This document shows, piece after piece, positions 8,775 to 19,100 of a stretch of 64,000 bases of DNA. The notes below the pieces were generated by a model. That model ran no database searches, was not told the origin of the DNA, and was given only the letters and a program-made list of their open reading frames with translations. A program made the translations under genes and the position numbers. The DNA is taken from positions 62,001 to 126,000 of the forward strand of contig NZ_LECU01000003.1 of assembly GCF_001027745.1 (NCBI RefSeq), given 5' to 3'. Origin of the DNA: Pedobacter sp. BMA. Its GTDB lineage: Bacteria; Bacteroidota; Bacteroidia; Sphingobacteriales; Sphingobacteriaceae. Position 1 is the stretch's first letter; every line of letters starts with the position of its first letter.

Positions 8775-9614
8775 ATGCGTAACCTTTGGATTTTCATCAG
8801 CAGATACAACGCATTTTTCTTGTTTATCATCTTTTTTGTGATCGGGGTTTACCTCACCATCAAAAATAATGCTTACCAGCGAAGTGTAACCCTCAACTCA
8901 TCCAATGAGGTAGTAGGCAACGCTTATGAACGTTTAAATGTTTTTAAAAGATATTTAAACCTTGGGATGGTAAATGATAGTCTGGCGGCCGAAAATGCCC
9001 GGTTAAAAACCCAGCTACTGCGCATTACCACTGCTGATACGTCGAAAGACGTTAAAGTGATTGATACGATAACTCATCAGCAGTATACCTACCTGGCGGC
9101 TAAAGTGGTAAAGAATTCCATAACACTGCGAAACAACGTCATGACCATCAATAAAGGAAGCATTGATGGGATTAAGAATGGCATGGCGGTAATTGCTCCT
9201 CAAAGGGGTGTAGTTGGTTTCATACGCGACGTTTCAGAACATCTTGCCACGATACAATCTTTACTGCATAAAGATACCCGCATCAGTGTAACCTTAAAAA
9301 AGAATAATGCATTAGGATCACTGGTTTGGGGAGACGCCAATTTCGACATCAGAAAAGCCTTCATCAAAGAAGTACCCAACCACATCAAAATGAATGTTGG
9401 CGACAGCATTGTAACGTCTGGTTTTGGCTCCTTTCCCGCAGGCATTCTGGTAGGTAAAATTTTAAAACCAAATGTTGCAACCAACGATAATTTCCTGTCG
9501 GGAGAAGTAAATTTATTTACCGATTTTGCAACTTTACAGTATGTATATGTGGTGAAAGATAAACATGCAGACGAACAGAAAGCTTTAGAAAGTTTAGTTA
9601 AACCAAATGAATAG
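8775..9614 (+). CDS. mreC: Rod shape-determining protein MreC
   Basis: Bitopic membrane protein linking MreB filaments to PBP2/RodA in the periplasm. It has a transmembrane helix near residues 12-30 (FFLFIIFFVIGVYLTI), a coiled coil (about 60-95) and the MreC beta-barrel domains with NGMAVIAPQRGVVGFI and DSIVTSGFGSFPAGILVGKI. The length (279) is typical. An 84-base gap to mreB contains GA/CT-rich low-complexity sequence seen elsewhere in this window; the 3' end overlaps mreD by 8 bases. Confidence 0.95.
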   Translation: MRNLWIFISRYNAFFLFIIFFVIGVYLTIKNNAYQRSVTLNSSNEVVGNAYERLNVFKRYLNLGMVNDSLAAENARLKTQLLRITTADTSKDVKVIDTITHQQYTYLAAKVVKNSITLRNNVMTINKGSIDGIKNGMAVIAPQRGVVGFIRDVSEHLATIQSLLHKDTRISVTLKKNNALGSLVWGDANFDIRKAFIKEVPNHIKMNVGDSIVTSGFGSFPAGILVGKILKPNVATNDNFLSGEVNLFTDFATLQYVYVVKDKHADEQKALESLVKPNE

Positions 9615-10122
9615 TAGAATTATCATTGTAAATGTAATCAGATGGGTCATCCTTCTTTTTGTGCAGATTTTCCTGCTCAAGAACATGGGTTTCTATGACC
9701 TGTCTACACCATTCATTTATGTGTTGTTTATCATGCTGCTGCCTTTCGAAATACCGAATATTTTATTGTATCTACTGGCGTTCGGAACCGGTTTAACCCT
9801 TGATGCTTTTTACGACACCATGGGCGTGCATGCTACCGCTTGTGTAGCGCTTGCATTTGTACGCATATCTTTTATTTCCATCAGTTTAAACCGTGATGCA
9901 ATTGACGACCCTGAGCCATCGTTAAGTTATATGGGTTTTCAATGGTTTTCTCTTTACGCACTCCTTTGTGTAATTACGCATCATTTAGTGCTGTTCTTTT
10001 TAGAAACATTTAGGCTAACTGAAATTGGTTACACCTTAATGAGATGCGGCTTAAGTTGTATCTTTACATTGATTATTATTTATTTAGTAGAATCAATTTT
10101 CTATAAAAGATCATCCCGCTAA
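9607..10122 (+). CDS. mreD: Rod shape-determining protein MreD
   Basis: Polytopic inner-membrane component of the elongasome, 171 residues with about five hydrophobic segments. The sequence is poorly conserved in general, as for the whole family. Identification rests on topology, size, and position between mreC (8-base overlap) and mrdA (overlapping TAATG). The overlaps imply translational coupling and near-equal synthesis of the complex members. Confidence 0.9.
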   Translation: MNSRIIIVNVIRWVILLFVQIFLLKNMGFYDLSTPFIYVLFIMLLPFEIPNILLYLLAFGTGLTLDAFYDTMGVHATACVALAFVRISFISISLNRDAIDDPEPSLSYMGFQWFSLYALLCVITHHLVLFFLETFRLTEIGYTLMRCGLSCIFTLIIIYLVESIFYKRSSR

Positions 10123-12110
10123 TGGATCAACTATTCAACCGAAAATATATCGTTCAAGGATTATTCATCGTAATTGCACTTATCTTATTAGGTAAACTTT
10201 TCTACATACAGATTATCAGCGACAAAGCTTTCGTTTCTGCCGAAAGTAATGTGCTTAAAAAGAAATTTAAATATCCTGCCCGGGGTGCCATATTAGATCG
10301 TAACGGCAAGGTAATCGTACAAAATGAGCCAGTTTATGATTTAATGGTTATTCCTAACGAAGTCAAAGCTTTCGATACGCTGACCCTGGCCAATGCGCTG
10401 GAAATTACCATGGCCGATGCACGTAAGTTTATGCGCCGTGCCAAGGCAAAATCCAACTACCAGGCTACGCCTTTCGTTAAGCAAATCTCTGTACAAAGCT
10501 ATGCCCGTTTACAGGAAATTATGTACCGTTTTCCCGGTTTCTCTACTCAGGATCGGACCATCAGGCATTATCCTGATAGTGTGGGAGGTCAGCTTTTCGG
10601 ATATGTGAAAGAAGTAGACAGTGCAGATATTGCACGATCAGAAGGCTTTTACAAGCCCGGCGATTATAAAGGAAAAAGTGGCCTCGAAAGATCATATGAA
10701 GAAACCTTAAGAGGTGAAAAAGGGGTTGTTAATACCATTTACGATGTCCACAACACGCCACAGGGCAGTTATGCAGATGGAAAATACGATATCAATGCCG
10801 TATCTGGTGAACGTTTAATTTCCGGTATTGATATCCGCATCCAAAAACTGGGTGAACAGCTGATGAACAATAAAGTTGGAGCTATTGTTGCCATCGAACC
10901 GGCAACAGGTGAAGTACTTGCTTTTGTGAGCAGCCCAGGCTACGACCCGAATTTACTGGTTGGCCGCAGTCAGGGAAATAACTATATGGGCCTGATCAGT
11001 AATCCATATAAGCCGTCTATCGTTCGCCCAATACAGGGTAAATACCCACCGGGTTCATCATTTAAGCCAATTGATGCCTTACTGGCCCTGCAAGAGGGCG
11101 TGGTGGATGAAAACATGACTTTTAATTGTCCAGGCTACTATATGGCCGGCAACCATAAAGTGAAGTGTGAGCACGTAGACGGAAACATCAGCATGCGCCG
11201 GGGTATTGCCCGCTCTTGCAACACCTATTTCTGCCACGTCTTTCAGAAACTCATCACCAGAAACGGGATGAAAGCGCAACGCCAAACTTATCAGGACTGG
11301 CGTGATAAAATTGCTAAATTTGGCTTCGGGCAAAAACTGGATATCGACCTTCCTTTTGAAAAAGAGGGATATTTTTACAACGCCGACCATTACGATAAAA
11401 TTTATGGTAAAAGATGGGGTTATACTACCGTAATTTCTCAGGCCATTGGCCAGGGGGAGATTACCGCTACTCCACTTCAAATTGCCAATGCCATGGCCAT
11501 TATTGCCAACAGGGGTTACTATATCAAACCGCATTTAATTAAAGCCATGGGCGATAGAATTAAAAAGGAATATGTAGAGAAAAATTATGTTGGTGTAGAT
11601 GAGAAATACTTTACCCCTGTAATTGATGGCATGCAGGATTGCGTTAACAGTGGATGGGGAACCGCCACGCTCTCGCGTATTCCAGATATTTTATTGTGCG
11701 GCAAAACCGGAACAGTACAAAACCCACACGGGAAAAACCACTCCGTTTTTATTGGCTTTGCCCCCCGGGATAATCCGAAAATTGCCATTGCGGTAATTGT
11801 AGAAAATGCAGGTTATGGTAGTACATATGCTGCTCCAATTGCCAGTTACATGATCGAAAAATACATTAAAGGCAATGTAACCGGCGCAAGATCAGCTCAG
11901 GTAGAGTGGATGAAAAATCAAAATCTTTTACCTGTACTCATTGATAAATCTAAAAAACCGAAACTGACAAAAACCGACAGTCTATCCATCAAAAAGGCTG
12001 ACTCGGCAAAACGGACAAATGATAGCCTGAGAATTAAAGCGGCCACACAAAAACGTCCGCTAACAGTACAACTTACAGATAAAAAACTACAAAACAGCGG
12101 TAAAAAATAA
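10122..12110 (+). CDS. mrdA: Penicillin-binding protein 2 (peptidoglycan DD-transpeptidase)
   Basis: Class B PBP of the elongasome, cross-linking peptidoglycan with RodA. One N-terminal transmembrane helix (about 10-30) is followed by the pedestal domain (RGAILDRNGKVI at 54-65) and the transpeptidase domain. Active-site motifs are SxxK at S312-K315 (PPGSSFKP), SxN at S365-N367 (SCNTYF) and KTG at 528-530. Beyond about residue 605 there is a Lys/Ser/Thr-rich tail that should be disordered. At 662 residues it is a normal length. Start and stop overlap mreD and rodA as TAATG. Confidence 0.96.
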   Translation: MDQLFNRKYIVQGLFIVIALILLGKLFYIQIISDKAFVSAESNVLKKKFKYPARGAILDRNGKVIVQNEPVYDLMVIPNEVKAFDTLTLANALEITMADARKFMRRAKAKSNYQATPFVKQISVQSYARLQEIMYRFPGFSTQDRTIRHYPDSVGGQLFGYVKEVDSADIARSEGFYKPGDYKGKSGLERSYEETLRGEKGVVNTIYDVHNTPQGSYADGKYDINAVSGERLISGIDIRIQKLGEQLMNNKVGAIVAIEPATGEVLAFVSSPGYDPNLLVGRSQGNNYMGLISNPYKPSIVRPIQGKYPPGSSFKPIDALLALQEGVVDENMTFNCPGYYMAGNHKVKCEHVDGNISMRRGIARSCNTYFCHVFQKLITRNGMKAQRQTYQDWRDKIAKFGFGQKLDIDLPFEKEGYFYNADHYDKIYGKRWGYTTVISQAIGQGEITATPLQIANAMAIIANRGYYIKPHLIKAMGDRIKKEYVEKNYVGVDEKYFTPVIDGMQDCVNSGWGTATLSRIPDILLCGKTGTVQNPHGKNHSVFIGFAPRDNPKIAIAVIVENAGYGSTYAAPIASYMIEKYIKGNVTGARSAQVEWMKNQNLLPVLIDKSKKPKLTKTDSLSIKKADSAKRTNDSLRIKAATQKRPLTVQLTDKKLQNSGKK

Positions 12111-13375
12111 TGCAACAGCAGCAACAGACCAACCGGTTTTTCTTTAACGTAGATTGGATTACGGTATTAATCTATATTGCACTTTGCGCGATTGGTTTTG
12201 TAAATATATACGCCTCTATATATAATCCTGACAAGGTAGGTTTTGATTTCAGCAGCAGTTACGGAAAACAACTTATTTACATTATTAGTGGTTTGGTATT
12301 GGGTTTGTCCATCTTATTGTTCGACGGGAGATTGTTTAACGTTTTCTCGCCTTTCATATATGGCGGAACCCTGATTTTATTACTAGCAGTACTAGTCATT
12401 GGAAATAAGGTAGCGGGAAATCAAGCCTGGATTGCCATTGGTTCGTTCAAACTACAACCCGCTGAATTTGCCAAGTTCGGCACAGCCTTACTACTGGCAA
12501 GATATGTGGGTGCTTTTAATCCGAAATTCCGCGATTTTAAGTCGATTGCCATTGCTGCTCTAATTGTTGGAGCACCTTTATTATTAATCATGCTTCAGCC
12601 CGATACAGGCTCTGCACTGGTGTTCCTGGCCTTTATGTTTCCCCTTTACCGCGAAGGATTATCAGGCTACTTCCTCCTAATATTCCTGGGGATGATTGTG
12701 CTGTTTGTTGCCGATTTCCTGGTTCCTACCTACATCCTCGTTACCATCATTACGATTATTGCCGGACTGTTTATCTACAATAACAGGCGAAAACAAAAAA
12801 TCATCTTTTCAACAATCATTGTTGCAGCCTTTGCAATCGGTTACCTGTTTCTGATTAAAGTAGCCTACGAGAAAGTGTTGGCGCCACACCAAAGAAGCCG
12901 TATTGAATTGATGCTGGGCCTGAAAACAGATAACAAAGGGGCAGGATATAATGTGATTCAATCGCAGATAGCCATAGGCTCAGGCCAGGCAACCGGGCGC
13001 GGATTTTTGGAAGGCACACAAACCAAATATGGCTACGTTCCCGAACAAAGTACCGACTTCATCTTTTCTACTATTGGTGAAGAGTGGGGCTTTGCAGGTT
13101 GTTCAGTCGTGATTGGGTTATATATTTTTCTGCTGCTGAGATTAATCAATCTGGCAGAAAGGCAACGATCTACTTTTTCCCGGGTTTATGGTTACAGTGT
13201 GGCCTGTATCCTGTTTTTCCATATTTTCATCAATATCGGAATGACCATCGGAATTATACCGGTAATCGGGATACCACTACCGCTGATCAGTTATGGCGGC
13301 TCCTCCCTCTGGAGTTTCACCATTTTGTTATTTATTTTTCTTAAGCTCGATTCGAACCGGATGGGATTCTTTTAG
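12110..13375 (+). CDS. rodA: Rod shape-determining protein RodA (SEDS glycosyltransferase)
   Basis: SEDS-family peptidoglycan polymerase acting with PBP2 at the inner membrane. It has about ten transmembrane segments over 421 residues. Conserved SEDS segments include LQPAEFAKFG, MLQPDTGSALVF (containing the catalytic-type Asp), QSQIAIGSGQATGRGFLEGTQ, PEQSTDFIFSTIGEEWGF and the C-terminal PLPLISYGGSS. Its start overlaps the mrdA stop. It is the last gene of the rod operon and ends only 9 bases from the convergent gene at 13385, with no room for a separate hairpin. Confidence 0.96.
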   Translation: MQQQQQTNRFFFNVDWITVLIYIALCAIGFVNIYASIYNPDKVGFDFSSSYGKQLIYIISGLVLGLSILLFDGRLFNVFSPFIYGGTLILLLAVLVIGNKVAGNQAWIAIGSFKLQPAEFAKFGTALLLARYVGAFNPKFRDFKSIAIAALIVGAPLLLIMLQPDTGSALVFLAFMFPLYREGLSGYFLLIFLGMIVLFVADFLVPTYILVTIITIIAGLFIYNNRRKQKIIFSTIIVAAFAIGYLFLIKVAYEKVLAPHQRSRIELMLGLKTDNKGAGYNVIQSQIAIGSGQATGRGFLEGTQTKYGYVPEQSTDFIFSTIGEEWGFAGCSVVIGLYIFLLLRLINLAERQRSTFSRVYGYSVACILFFHIFINIGMTIGIIPVIGIPLPLISYGGSSLWSFTILLFIFLKLDSNRMGFF

Positions 13376-13384
13376 GCCACTGGC

Positions 13385-14626
13385 TTAATGACTAAACCTT
13401 CTGTTTAATAATTCGTAAAACTGATCAACTGTAGTCTGTTTACTGGCCCAGTCATTCTTTGCCGCGTAATTACTTTGAAGAAAGCTATCGGCAGCTTCGA
13501 AAGAATTCATTTTATTTACGATATCAATTGCCTCAGAATAGGCCAGGTTATATCCTTTGAAAAGTTCTCTGATGAAAAGTAACTTCTCATTTATACTGAT
13601 GCCCTGTTTTAAATCTGCAATAGGTGATTTTACAGCTTCATTTTCTTTGGCGTTGGTTTTGCCCAGGAGGTCATTCAGGCTGGGTGCAGGCGTTGATGAT
13701 ATAGGCTGTGAAGCAGGTCTGACAGGAATGGCCTCAGGTGTGAAAATTGGTTTTTCTATTACCGGAGGGGAAATAATCGGATCATCCATTTCCACGTCTC
13801 GCAAAGCTGCAATGGGTTCATTTTTAACGGCATCATTTACTTCTACTGGTAAAACCGGTTCTGTTTTCACTTCTGCTTTTGGTAATTCAACCTTCGGCAA
13901 TTCAACCTCTGGCACTTCAACTTCCGATATTTCAGCTTCTGGCTGAATATCTTCTTCATGCGAAATCAGGAAGGGCTCCGGACCGATCTCATCGTCCTCC
14001 ACATTACTTACTGCACCGGGAACATTTGAAGATATTTCATCTTGCAGATGAATTCTCTTCTTTTGTGCCAGAATTTCTTCTTCGGCCTTACTCAAAGGCC
14101 TGTCAAAAATTTCCTCCACAGATTTGGCTTCATAATCAAACTGTTCTTCTTCACTATGCTTACCCAGAATAAATTCAAAGCTGTGGTCTTCCTGATCAGG
14201 TTTAAAAAAATCCTTTTCAAGTACCTGCTCTGCTACCTCTTCTTCTATGGCCTCATCATCAAATAATTCTTGTGCAGGCTTTACGTCAACACGTCCTTCC
14301 TGTTCTTCAGCGGTGGCAATTTCCTCCAGCTCTTCCGGTTCAACAGGTTCCTTTTCCGGTATGCTTTGCACTGGACTTTGAGGAAGGACGATGGTGTTTT
14401 GTTCTTTCAGAAGCGCATGGGCGGAGTTGGGTGCAGCGTGCTCAACCACAGCGTTAAGTTTCTGTACAATGCGTACATGATCTGCCAGGAAATCAGCGTT
14501 GGCCAGGAATAATTCAAGTTCCAGATCATTTAACTGAGTTGGATTTTGAGCAAGAAACTGGTATTGCTCGTTAAGTTCTCTTAAAATATTGCCGACTTTA
14601 TTGAAGATATCCTGTTGGTTCATCAT
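13385..14626 (-). CDS. Acidic, largely disordered protein with conserved helical ends, function unknown
   Basis: 413 residues with three parts: an N-terminal helical region (about 1-75, QQDIFNKVGNILRELNEQYQ); a long, very acidic, Pro/Glu/Val-rich linker (about 80-330) with near-repeats of the type EVELPKVELPK; and a compact helical C-terminus (about 335-413) ending FYELLNRRFSH. No signal peptide or membrane span. From memory, the C-terminal helical block recurs in other Bacteroidota proteins of unknown function; I did not verify this. It is transcribed alone, converging on rodA. A cytoplasmic scaffold is conceivable but unsupported. Confidence 0.85.
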   Translation of the reverse strand: MMNQQDIFNKVGNILRELNEQYQFLAQNPTQLNDLELELFLANADFLADHVRIVQKLNAVVEHAAPNSAHALLKEQNTIVLPQSPVQSIPEKEPVEPEELEEIATAEEQEGRVDVKPAQELFDDEAIEEEVAEQVLEKDFFKPDQEDHSFEFILGKHSEEEQFDYEAKSVEEIFDRPLSKAEEEILAQKKRIHLQDEISSNVPGAVSNVEDDEIGPEPFLISHEEDIQPEAEISEVEVPEVELPKVELPKAEVKTEPVLPVEVNDAVKNEPIAALRDVEMDDPIISPPVIEKPIFTPEAIPVRPASQPISSTPAPSLNDLLGKTNAKENEAVKSPIADLKQGISINEKLLFIRELFKGYNLAYSEAIDIVNKMNSFEAADSFLQSNYAAKNDWASKQTTVDQFYELLNRRFSH

Positions 14627-14739
14627 ATACTTTAAACGAAAAATTTGCTGATTTATGTTGGTAACTATGTGTTCAAAAATAACACATAATTCTCATATTT
14701 GTTCGGTTTAAAATTAATAGGACATACATCAGGCAGGGC

Positions 14740-15321
14740 ATGTTATTCAGCGAACAAAATTTTAGGAGAAGGGGTGAGTTTTCAGGAAGTATTGAAGTTG
14801 TATGTGGTTCAATGTTTTCCGGAAAAACCGAAGAGCTGATCCGCAGATTAAAACGCGCCCAGATTGCTAAGTTAAATGTCGAAATCTTTAAACCACGTAC
14901 CGATACCCGCTATCACGAATCTGCGGTAGTTTCGCACGATTTAAACTCCATAAGCTCAACACCGGTAGAAAGTGCTTCAGCAATTTTGTTGTTGGGAGCC
15001 AATACACAGGTGGTAGGTATAGATGAGGCACAGTTCTTCGATAATGAATTGCCTGAGGTATGTAATAAACTGGCACTTAAAGGTATCCGTGTCATTGTTG
15101 CCGGATTGGATATGGACTTCACCGGTAAGCCTTTTGGCCCTATGCCCGCTTTAATGGCCATCGCCGAGCATGTTACCAAAGTAAATGCGGTTTGTGTTTG
15201 CTGTGGCAATCCAGCTCTTTATAGCTACCGCACTGTAGCCGATGAAAATACGGTACTTTTAGGTGAGAAAGAGAGTTATGAACCACGGTGCAGGGCTTGC
15301 TATAACGTGGGAAAAGGATAA
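14740..15321 (+). CDS. tdk: Thymidine kinase
   Basis: Type II thymidine kinase of the dTMP salvage pathway, 193 residues. Visible are the P-loop [19 protein letters not shown] (near 23-41), the Walker B-like IDEAQFF, the lasso/nucleoside-binding region, and two zinc-binding CxxC pairs, CVCCGNPA and CRAC, near the C-terminus. The start at the ATG of [14 protein letters not shown] agrees with Bacteroidota homologues. The next gene begins 20 bases after its stop and is probably co-transcribed. Confidence 0.95.
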   Translation: MLFSEQNFRRRGEFSGSIEVVCGSMFSGKTEELIRRLKRAQIAKLNVEIFKPRTDTRYHESAVVSHDLNSISSTPVESASAILLLGANTQVVGIDEAQFFDNELPEVCNKLALKGIRVIVAGLDMDFTGKPFGPMPALMAIAEHVTKVNAVCVCCGNPALYSYRTVADENTVLLGEKESYEPRCRACYNVGKG

Positions 15322-15341
15322 CACAATTTTATTCGTTCAAC

Positions 15342-16145
15342 ATGAGTATAAAGAACATCTCTATTTTAGGCTGTGGCTGGTTTGGTTTAGCACTTGCTAA
15401 AGAACTAATCATGCTGGACTATCATGTAAAAGGATCTACCACAACACCCGAAAAGCTCAGCACACTCGAAGAAGAAAAGATCGAAGCCTTTTTGATTAAC
15501 TTTACAGCAGATCAAATTGATGCTGATCCTGCATTTTTCAATAGTGATGTTTTGTTTATCTGTATCCCGCCGAAACGAAATTCACCCGAACTTGCCGATT
15601 ATCCTGATAAAATTGCAGCCATACTAAAGGGCATTAACCAACCGGCAACACAAGTCGTTCTCATCAGTTCTACCAGCGTTTATGGCGATGAAAACCGGAC
15701 TGTAAATGAATTTAGTGAAACCATGCCCGATACTGATTCTGGAAAGATGGTATTGGCAGCTGAACAAATTTTAAAGGAAAAGCGCCCGGATCATTCTACC
15801 GTGCTCCGCTTTTCGGGATTGATTGGCCCTAACCGAAATGCGGGAAGATTTTTTGCCGGCAAAAGCAATATCCCCAATGGTTTGGCTCCTGTGAATCTGA
15901 TTCACCAGACTGATGCCGTAGGAATTGCGGTAAAGCTTTTACAAACCCAGGCATTCGGTCATATTTATAATGCATGTGCGCCTGCACACCCGAGCAGGAC
16001 TGATTTCTATACCCATGCCGCACAGGAAATGGGGCTAGCCATACCCGAATTCATTCAGGAAAAAAAAGAATGGAAATTGGTAGAAAGCTTAAATGTTCCA
16101 AAGTATCTGGACTATAAGTTTCAAACAGACATCTCAGTTACCTAA
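15342..16145 (+). CDS. NAD-dependent epimerase/dehydratase-like (YeeZ-type) protein
   Basis: Extended-SDR-like protein of 267 residues. The Rossmann glycine motif is ILGCGWFGLALAKEL (8-22), of the GxGxxG/GxxG form, followed by STSVYGDENRTVNE around the usual SDR serine. The canonical YxxxK is not obvious, so the catalytic role is uncertain; YeeZ-like proteins are often annotated only as NAD(P)-binding or sugar epimerases. It follows tdk by 20 bases. The stop overlaps the convergent helicase gene by 4 bases. Confidence 0.82.
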   Translation: MSIKNISILGCGWFGLALAKELIMLDYHVKGSTTTPEKLSTLEEEKIEAFLINFTADQIDADPAFFNSDVLFICIPPKRNSPELADYPDKIAAILKGINQPATQVVLISSTSVYGDENRTVNEFSETMPDTDSGKMVLAAEQILKEKRPDHSTVLRFSGLIGPNRNAGRFFAGKSNIPNGLAPVNLIHQTDAVGIAVKLLQTQAFGHIYNACAPAHPSRTDFYTHAAQEMGLAIPEFIQEKKEWKLVESLNVPKYLDYKFQTDISVT

Positions 16146-19100
16146 CTCAGTAAGCCGAGCAATTCAGCTTTATTCAGCTTTTTAAACCATTCGCCGTCGG
16201 TCTGTATCAGTTTACGAACCAGATCTTTTTTGGTGGCCTGCAGTTTCATGATCTTCTCCTCAATTGTATCCGGACAAATTAGCCTTACTGCCATTACGTT
16301 TTTATGCTGACCAATCCGGTAAGCCCTGTCTATTGCCTGGTTTTCGACCGCCGGATTCCACCATGGATCCACGAGGTACACATAATCAGCGGCTGTTAAA
16401 TTTAAACCTGTACCCCCTGCTTTTAAACTGATCAGGAAAACCGAAACCGATTCATCTTCCTGAAATGATTTCACCACCTCCGCCCTGTTTCGGGTTTGCC
16501 CGGTGAGGTAAGCATAACGGACTCCGGCAAGTTCCAAACGTTTTTTAATGAGGTCGAGCATACTTACAAACTGTGAGAATACAAGTATCTTATGTCTGCC
16601 TGCTTTACTTTCAATCTGCTCCATAAGCACTTCGATCTTGGCGGAAGCCTGGAGATAGCTTTTCCCGTCGGCAAGCAGTGCAGCAGAGTTACAGAGCTGT
16701 CTCAATTGTGTAATGCTTTTGAGCACGTGCATGGCGCTTTTGGGAAGTTCATCTTCCGTTTTCTTCAAGATGAAATCCTGAATCTCTTTTTTGTTTGCTT
16801 CATATACCTCACGCTGCTCCTCTCCCATTTCACAATACAGCACAATCTCCGTTTTATCCGGAAGCTCTTCTGCTACCTGCTCCTTCGTTCTACGCAAAAT
16901 AAATGGCTTTATCTTTCTTTGCAGTTCTTCTGCGCGTCTTTTATCTTTAAACTGGTCTATTGGGGTAGAATATAAATCGGCGAACTGCTGTTTGCTGCCA
17001 AATAAACCGGGGCAGGCGAAAGAAAGCTGTCCATACAAATCAAATGTGCTGTTCTCAATGGGCGTACCGGTCATTACAATCTTATTCCTCGATTTCAACA
17101 TCCGCACGGCTTTGTAGCGCTGCGAATCAGGATTCTTGATATTTTGTGACTCATCCAGGCAGATGTAGTTGAAACGGTAGTCTTTCAGGAACCGGACATC
17201 AGACACTAATGTTCCGTACGAAGTTAAAATCACTTCATAATCATCGAAAGGATCCGTGGTTTTTATCCGGCTGTTGCCGTAAATTACCATTACTTTTAAT
17301 GAGGGAGCGAACCGGGATATTTCTGTTTGCCAATTGAAAATCAATGACGCCGGAACCACTACCAGATTCGTATTATGCTGAACCTTATTTCGCTGCGACA
17401 GAAAGAAGGCGATGACCTGAATGGTTTTTCCAAGGCCCATATCATCGGCCAGGCAGGCACCAAAATTAAAGTCATCCAGAAAATTCAGCCAGTTTAATCC
17501 ATCCTGTTGATAATGACGCAGTGTAGCGTTCAATCCTTCCGGTATAGCCACCTCTCTGATCTGGGTGGTGCCTTCGAATTTCCGTTTATAGTGTTGAAGC
17601 TCGTTTTTTACCTCGCCATCCAACAAAGCATCTTCATAAAGATCGTTTAAAGTCGCAAATTTGATTTTGGGTGTTAGAATTGATTCATCTGTTACCTCGC
17701 CGGCATTAAAATATTCCGTAAATTTCTGCAGCCAGGTTTCGGGCAAAATGCCCTGCGTACCATCATCAAGGGTTACAAATCTGCTTTTGTTTCTGATCGA
17801 TTTATGCAGGTGTTTCAATGCCACCTGCTGCTTGCCGAATTTTAGTTTTACTTTGGTTTCAAACCAATCGGTACCACTTAATACTTCAATGTTAATATCC
17901 GGCTTATAACCGTTGAGTTTATTTTGTTTTAGGGTATTAAATCCCAGGATATGGTAACCATAGTTACGCCAGTTATCAAATGCCTCCAGAAACCAGGCTT
18001 CCTCTAAAAACCTTTTACGGTGCAGGTAAAAAGAATCGTTGGCATCCTGTTCGTAGAAAAACGGATGCTGTTTAATAATCCTGCCAATGAATCGTAATTC
18101 GGCTTCTTCATCACGGTAAACGGTAAATACATTTCCAAGCTTATCCTGCGCCTGGATTTTTCTTTTCGATAAAACCGGTATCTCCTGATCGCCATAGCGC
18201 ATCACCGGAGTGATGAGTATAAAGTCTTCAGATTCCGAAAGGTAAATGAGCTGTTCATTTTCCAGGTCGAAACCTTTTTCCTGTATCTGGCTTTTGCTTG
18301 CAGGCTTCAGGTAGGAATAATCAACCTGAATATTGCCTTCCAGTTGGATCAGTATTAACTTCTGAAATTCTGCATATTTGGAGCGGTGTAAGATTAACCG
18401 GTTGCTCTGCTTTTGAAAAAAACCAATCACCTGAAGCATATCCAGTCTGGAAATCAGAAACAACTGATTCTTAAGTTTAATGAAATACCGGTGAATTAAA
18501 ACAAGCTGATCAAGTTCATAGCTTTTCCCGTCGATAATCAGTCGGCCGGTAATTTCATAAAAGTCATCTTTCTGATTCACAGAAAGGCGTAAATCAATCA
18601 TGAGAAAACTTACCTCTACCGGATGGATGGTTGTAGCCTGAATACCCACAGATTGCTTTTGATCCTGAAGGTAAAATGCAAGATTTAGAGGGTTTTTAAC
18701 CACAGCCTTTAAGGCTTCAATTTCCAGCTCAGCCTGGTCATTATTATAATTTTGCTGAAAGGCATTAACCCCACCGTAAAATTTGATCTCATCAACATCA
18801 GTCGTTTTAAAAATCAAATCAGATGCGTTAATTTCCTTCAACGGGTTTTTGACTTTTCCGTTTCTGGTTACAGCTGCATGAAAGAGCGACAAAGTAAGGT
18901 GGCTATAATAACGGTGCTGGCCCAAAACCAGAATGAGATTTCCTTTTTGCCCGCCAGTATCAATTTTTGTTTTTGCCTTGGGCAACAAAACATTTTCGAG
19001 GTGCTGCCGTGCTTCTTTATTGAAAGGTTGTAACTGACCCATCTTAGGTTTTATAAACAACTCATTCTCAACAATGGTTAAATTGAAGAATGAATCGAGG

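Noticed and set aside
13557..14512. Several open frames on the plus strand opposite the 413-residue protein
   Set aside because: Antisense shadows of a repetitive acidic coding region; no start context or recognisable domains.
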